The translations under genes were made by a program, and so were the position numbers. This document shows, one piece after another, positions 8,421 to 13,467 of a stretch of 13,467 bases of DNA. Location: positions 1 to 13,467 of the forward strand of contig NAOQ01000048.1 in the NCBI GenBank assembly GCA_002751075.1, given 5' to 3'. The stretch is from Ichthyophonus hoferi. Taxonomy: Eukaryota; Opisthokonta; Ichthyosporea; Ichthyophonida; Ichthyophonidae. Position 1 is the stretch's first letter. The number at the start of each line of letters is the position of its first letter. Under the pieces are notes generated by a model. It was not told the origin of the DNA. It saw nothing but the letters and a program-made list of their open reading frames with translations, and made no database searches.

Positions 8421-8459
8421 ACGAGTTCTGTTAAAATTTACTACATTATAATTGCATAA

Positions 8460-9640
8460 GATTTTATTATTATGATTTTCCTAATATATGTTAAGTATAT
8501 AAAATTGTTTATTGTGACATACCCATGGACTTCAAAGTATAGTAGCCTCCTTGGGGACTTGGCTTCACGGTATGAGGGTCCAGGTATGAGACTCATTAAT
8601 TGTGGCAAGTATGGTATGCATAGCGTTGGTCTAAGAATAGGGTTATATTAATTATTTTTATTGATATTTAGATTCGGTCTTCTATTAAAACCCGATTGGC
8701 GATAAATGAATACTAGTTCCTTATCGGAGGTTTGGATCTCATCTGTCTTTAAGTCTGCTATCTGTTTGATAGTCAATGATAATGCTGACGTTAGGGTCTA
8801 AATATGAGTGGGTTCTCTTATTTTCACTTCTTGTAGAGTTGACAGAAAGTGATGCTCTGGCTTCGTTGGCGATTCTAGTCGTATATAGAACGTAAGTTCT
8901 GTCCAGATAGATATATTCTAGAATTCTTAATTGTTTTTGTTCGGATTCCTTAAGCATAGTTTAATTGACTTAAATAGTTTAACTTGATCAGGCGCTCGTT
9001 GATCGCTTAGTTTATTAATTTCCTATTCTGACCCTAGTCATTTACGTGTCTAGAACCGTGAAGAATGCCAGCACAGCTAGATTTCCTTTATACATATACA
9101 GACTATAAATACAACAACGTTAAACGTGTATCTGGAAATACTATACGTATTATCTGGAACTGTACGTTCCTGATTGATTCGGCTACAACTAGATTGATGG
9201 TATCGTGGTGCGCTAAAAAGTATTACGTTTCTGTCGATAACATTATTTCTAATAAAGTTATTAAATGAATGTTCTTACCTATTAACTTTTTTGAACGTAG
9301 AAAGGTGTACGTTATAATAATATACAGATTTATATCTAAAAATTACAATGCATGCTCTACTCGGTTACCATGTAGGTCCTTGTTTCTGTTGCCCTTGGCG
9401 CTATGGGATCGTAGGGACCCCGAGAATAATGAGATTGCATGACGTTAATCGGAGATTATAGCAAATAATTAGATCTTACGATCGCAATTAATGGCCAAAA
9501 ATAACCGTCTCAACATAAACATTATGGGGAAACACACCCACCGTATATCGTAATAGATGTCGTCTGATTAAAGATAATCTTGATAACAGACTTTGAAACT
9601 ACAGTCAGAATTATTATTATGTTTATAGATAGGGTTATGT
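8460..9640. other. Unrecognised less repetitive block between the copia fossil and AT-rich DNA
   Basis: This block has less simple sequence and locally higher GC than its surroundings (for example 8520-8600 and 9360-9430). It holds modest open frames: minus 8739-8957 (72 codons, Leu/Glu/Arg-rich and helix-like at its start) and plus 9065-9268 (67 codons). Neither is recognised. It may be an old insertion or decayed coding DNA; I see no conserved motif. Confidence 0.3.
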
Positions 9641-10949
9641 TATTTGTTTTCTAATTATTAAATATATATACTATATGGTATCTACATTGTGAATAGTTAA
9701 TGTCATCAGCCAGATAGACGATAGATAACTTCAGTTTATGCTCTACTGATCTATGGGTTAAATAGGACTGCACCAGTTTGTCAATTAAATGTAAACGGTT
9801 GATGGTGCACGGGCATACATAAATATCGTTGATTATATAAAAATATATAAGTACATAGATATTTACAATTATAGTAGTAAGTGTCTATAGTGTGAATCTA
9901 CTGAGATTTCTATGATAAAAGACATAACATACTTTCAATTTTAAATGAATATATATATATATATATAACCTTAGTATTTAATGACGATCGATTATAGTCG
10001 GGCTGTTATAATAAAGTCATGGATATGTCTAATAATGTGATATGTGCAAGTATAAATAATTAACACGGGTTACTACTGTTCAATTGGCGTATGGCTTTAA
10101 ATTAACTATGTACGACATTTTACGCTTTACCTATATATGGTATGTATTATAATTGGTATTAAGGATAACTAAATATGACAACTAGTATATTCTGTTTTAT
10201 TAACATTAAACTTTATTTGAGTAAGTTGATTGGTTTAGGTGCATTTTAGTCTACACATACTTTTTTCTATTCAGACATAATAACACCAACTTTCAGAAAG
10301 CATCTGTGTCCCTGTTGACCATATTATCTATGAGATTGGGAGGTCGGGTGTTACTAAACAACACGAAAGGTCTCATCCTTTTATATATGTCAATGCAATG
10401 TTCCACTTTATTTTGAATTCTTAAAATATAAAATACTTTACCTGGTGAATGTAAAACGAATAACTTTATAGCTATGTATATTACAGCAAATAGATAGGCA
10501 GAAAAATGTCAAATTGCAACAGTTTTGATATTGCCTTGATCTTGAGCCTGGTCTTACAGTACTATGACATTTTCCGCTGTTTATATCGTCTCAATATATC
10601 TTTCTATACTGACTATATACAACATTGTTTCAGTTAAAATATTTATTCATATTCATAAATTACTGTATCACTAGTTAAGCCTGGGGCCATTCAAATTGTA
10701 CTACGTGCATATCTGACCTTTTAAAGTGTATAACTATATTTACAAAACAGATAAAAAAGGGAAATCTAAATACAAATGTAAAGACGATATCTAACTATAT
10801 ATATAGGACATCCTATCCACCAATTTAGTTTGGATTGATTAAGTCTAATCGTGTTTATATCTATATCTATTGCAATTTTTTACAACTATATTTTTAAGTA
10901 TAACCATGTCTTCTTTGTTTCTTCGTTTTTTTTCTCGTTTCCCTGTGTA
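9640..10949. other. AT-rich intergenic DNA
   Basis: No protein-like frame. It contains an AT dinucleotide run at 9949-9967 and scattered TATATA stretches. Nothing else is supported. Confidence 0.6.
10642..10647 (-). terminator. Possible poly(A) signal of the globin gene
   Basis: TTTATT on the plus strand reads AATAAA on the minus strand, about 300 nt beyond the globin stop. Chance occurrence is possible. Confidence 0.25.
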
Positions 10950-11690
10950 CTACTTAATTTCCTGTCCTGAGTATCTAGAGACATTGATCAGGCTTGTACT
11001 AAACCCAGTCAAACTAACTGTACGGCGCTTATTTTTCCCGCTATCCTCCCAGAGTTTGTGTGTAAAAAACGTATGTGCACGAGTGACAAAGTTGGTCTTG
11101 GGACCCGAAGAGAAGGTTGTTAAGATATCAATAGCTGAGTGTGAGTATGAATCCCCAAATAAACACATTACTGTACGTCTTTTAACCTTTCCTCCAGTCA
11201 TAAAATCAACAAGTACAGATATGGCAATCCTCCATGCTCGACGGGTATTGATAGAAAATACCACACCACTTTCAATTGAAGCCTGTTCTATAATATTGAT
11301 TAATGTTTGTGCAATAATAAAATACATGTTTGTGGCGAGCAATGATAGATGGTGAGCTTTTCCTATCCTCCGCAGTTCCTGGCGACTTTCTCCAGTGCGT
11401 AGTTCGTCACATCTATTTACAAGATGCGACATAAGACATACAAGACACTCGGCTTGTACACACATTGCTGTTTTGGGAGAGAAATAATATTTTACCTCGG
11501 GTGCACGATTAAAAAGCTCAGTGTAGAACATATCAAAGAACTTCCCCCAAAATGGACTTACCGAGGGGTTGCTTGGCACCTCTGTTAGGTTAGCCTCATA
11601 ATAATTATCTATATAGAGTACCGCCCATGACTTCTTTATGTCTTCACATTGTTCAGGTGTTAAATTGAGTTGTGCAGAAGGCAATGCCAT
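10950..11690 (-). CDS. Globin with a C-terminal extension, single exon
   Basis: 246 residues. A globin fold covers about 8-165: a helix A motif LTPEQ with Trp22, then FWGKFFDMFYTELF, Pro64 followed six residues later by Phe70 (the CD1 Phe), Gln79 at the likely distal E7 position, IGKAHH with His113 as the likely proximal F8 His, Tyr123, and a helix H beginning RRAW. The short CD1-to-E7 spacing (nine residues) and Gln E7 resemble flavohaemoglobin-type and related single-domain globins more than myoglobin. Heme binding and a role with O2 or NO are inferred from the family. A 12-15-residue insertion lies between helices A and B. The tail (166-246) is basic and repeats KRRTV at 170-174 and 221-225; I know no domain for it. 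No transmembrane segment is seen. ATGG at 11690 gives a reasonable start, after a TA-rich leader. Confidence 0.85.
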   Translation of the reverse strand: MALPSAQLNLTPEQCEDIKKSWAVLYIDNYYEANLTEVPSNPSVSPFWGKFFDMFYTELFNRAPEVKYYFSPKTAMCVQAECLVCLMSHLVNRCDELRTGESRQELRRIGKAHHLSLLATNMYFIIAQTLINIIEQASIESGVVFSINTRRAWRIAISVLVDFMTGGKVKRRTVMCLFGDSYSHSAIDILTTFSSGPKTNFVTRAHTFFTHKLWEDSGKNKRRTVSLTGFSTSLINVSRYSGQEIK

Positions 11691-11725
11691 TATTATATAT
11701 TTATTAGTACCACCTTAAAAATACT

Positions 11726-11775
11726 CGGTACGTAAATGAGTAACACTGCTACTTACATTTACTGTACTGGTACCG
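11726..11775. promoter_or_regulatory. Inverted repeat just upstream of the globin start
   Basis: CGGTAC + GTAAATG (11726-11738) is mirrored by CATTTAC and GTACCG (11756-11775) with small bulges; AGTA/TACT extends the stem inward. It lies 36-85 bp upstream of the globin ATG, in leader or proximal promoter. It could be a palindromic protein site or an mRNA hairpin. Confidence 0.45.
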
Positions 11776-11796
11776 TAGATCTGGGGATAAAATATT

Positions 11797-11841
11797 GTAA
11801 TCTTATTGGTATGCTTTAAATGGATAAATTATTTCTATTGG
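11797..11841 (-). promoter_or_regulatory. Two CCAAT motifs upstream of the globin gene
   Basis: ATTGG occurs on the plus strand near 11797-11801 and 11836-11840, reading CCAAT on the globin strand, 107-150 bp before the ATG. Position suits a proximal promoter but the motif is short. Confidence 0.25.
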
Positions 11842-13467
11842 ATCATTATATGGTCTATGCGCGTACTCATCGTGCGTTTGGAGTAATCTTAAATGCCTTT
11901 ATTTCCAATTGTTTTCTTTTTAAAAAAAAATTGAGAAAAAAGAAGTATTTTAAAATTTTAAAATAATTTATATTAGGAGTTTTTCATTTATATAGTTCTT
12001 TTTCACTTAGACGAGATAATGAAGGGATCTGGGCATAGTGAAAAGGTTGTGATCCATTAAAACAAGAAATGTGTGGAATATTATTGGCAAACTCAGTCTG
12101 TGCAGTTTTCACCATGTGTTTGCTCTTTATGCTTAGCTCCAATATAAGGCACAGAAGTACTGGACATGATTTAGGCAAAATATGATATAAATAATAATGT
12201 CGTTTTTTTTATATTTTATTTTTTTTTCATTTGTGATTTTAGAAATTTATCTTCTATATACTCTATTTTGGAAAACTATACGGCCTTGATCATGTAAATA
12301 AGCAAGTATGGCTTGCTGGTCAAATCACTGATATATTCAATGAGTAAGATGCAAATCATATGCTTGATAAATGGGTAGTAGTTTTTTGAAAGTCTTCATT
12401 TCATGACTACGTCATAAGACTCAACTCACTTTTTTTTTCGCTTTATCCTTAAGAAATATCTAGTTATGAATTTGATGATCTTAATATTTATGCCTCAATG
12501 AATATTTGGCTAGGTAGTTGAGAAATGCCCATATGTACATCGTCTTGATATCTGTGTACATAAATATTTCATACTCTACGTTTATAAACCTGGTTGTATT
12601 GCCATTTGACGTAACAACGAACTAAAGCAGACATACAGGTTCTGTCCTCAATTACGAGCAGAATTGCATGGTCTAATTCCGGCCACATCAATATTATCAT
12701 AAATTTATAGTTTATAGCTCTATATGGTTGTTCTATATTTACATTTATTAAAATACAGAAAAGTGATAGCATATAAATACTTGAGAAATATCTACTATTT
12801 ATTATTAACCTATGTTGGAAATATAAGGATTATTGGTAAGCTAACAAACTAATAATAAGCTATAATAGTGGTTTTCATAGTACATATACGTTACCACATG
12901 ATGATTGCCTTAACAAGTTATGTCTAGCATAATGAGCCATCGCCTTTCCAATATTGAAGATGATTGGTGATTAGATAAAAAGATGACAACTGCTATGACT
13001 CCATTGGTGAGCCAGATTACACCTGGAATATATTATTGGTGGATACTCCTTAACTTATATATTAATCGTATATTTTATGGAAGCCAATCCACGCAGTTAC
13101 ATGCGATAAAACACAATCAACTATTCCAGGACTTGGGAAAGGGGGATTATATAGTATAGGCATCTGCATCCCAGGAATAACAAAATAGCACAGGTATCTA
13201 CGAGGTAGTATAGAATAATATATGTATACTTATCTAACTAAAATATTAGGGAAAGGCTTGTAAAAATAAAGCGTATTTAGATAAGCATAAAGCAAAGTTT
13301 GGGGAAAAAATAATATTTGTAGAATTATGGTAGGATGGAGTACCATATCATAAGTTATACCATAACATTAACAATATCTCCGTAGTATTTGATGCTCGTT
13401 CATTATTTTAAAATCGTCGACTCGTATACATCATGAATAACATGTGTATTAGGAGCAACCTAAAAAA
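11842..13467. other. AT-rich flank without a recognised gene
   Basis: It contains A/T homopolymer runs (11910-11945, 12205-12230) and two minus-strand frames of 64 and 67 codons (11984-12178, 12569-12772) without recognisable motifs or splice support. A weak copia-like trace near 13000-13200 is listed separately. Confidence 0.5.
13000..13190 (-). mobile_element. Possible second Ty1/copia fossil trace
   Basis: On the minus strand a short DAD-containing stretch (about 13160-13190) and a VIWLT stretch (about 13003-13020) recall the two motif areas of the RNase H fossil at 8210-8419. At DNA level, GGTGAGCCAGATTA resembles GGTGAGCCAAATTA near 8249. Spacing differs, so homology is uncertain. If real it is old and badly broken. 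Confidence 0.22.

Noticed and set aside
8235-8459. Plus-strand frame opposite the copia fossil
   Set aside because: Antisense of the RNase H-like segment; no motifs of its own.
10870-11355. Plus-strand frame of 161 codons
   Set aside because: Antisense shadow of the globin, whose minus-strand frame has the family motifs.
1-13467. CRISPR array, rRNA genes or bacterial operons
   Set aside because: No regular spacer-repeat array, no rRNA-like conserved blocks, and the gene structure is eukaryotic.

Overview
The window looks like nuclear DNA of an AT-rich, intron-bearing eukaryote, probably a marine invertebrate (a sponge-like early-branching animal would fit, but this is a guess). The reasons are a five-exon gene with clean GT-AG introns in consistent phases, a globin whose heme pocket resembles flavohaemoglobin-type and single-domain globins, a decayed Ty1/copia fragment, a MITE-like element, and no bacterial-style gene packing.

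Layout. 1-1546 is AT-rich upstream DNA with a CCAAT box, a TATA-like box and a 44-bp tandem duplication just before the first coding exon. 1547-5941 (+) is a gene of five coding exons that I assembled by splice sites and phase; it reads as one 249-residue protein of unrecognised family, with a basic N-terminal helix, a Ser-rich and then acidic centre ending in a DDYW motif, and a C-terminal helix. Its introns hold a MITE with ~65-bp inverted ends (2058-2365), a non-repetitive island (about 2559-2700) and long degenerate tracts. The tracts are T/G-rich after donors and A/C-rich before acceptors, so introns 2 and 4 in particular could fold back on themselves. 5942-10949 is intergenic and contains microsatellites, palindromes, a Ty1/copia fossil on the minus strand (about 7800-8420) and an unrecognised, less repetitive block (about 8520-9640). 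10950-11690 (-) is an uninterrupted globin reading frame with a 75-80-residue C-terminal extension, preceded by an inverted-repeat hairpin. 11691-13467 has no recognisable gene, apart from a weak second copia-like trace near 13000-13200.

The two genes are convergent and about 5 kb apart; nothing suggests that they work together. The most interesting signals are the strand-polarised, intron-confined inverted repeats (introns 2 and 4 are 511 and 503 nt, almost the same length and layout) and the intronless globin with its tail.
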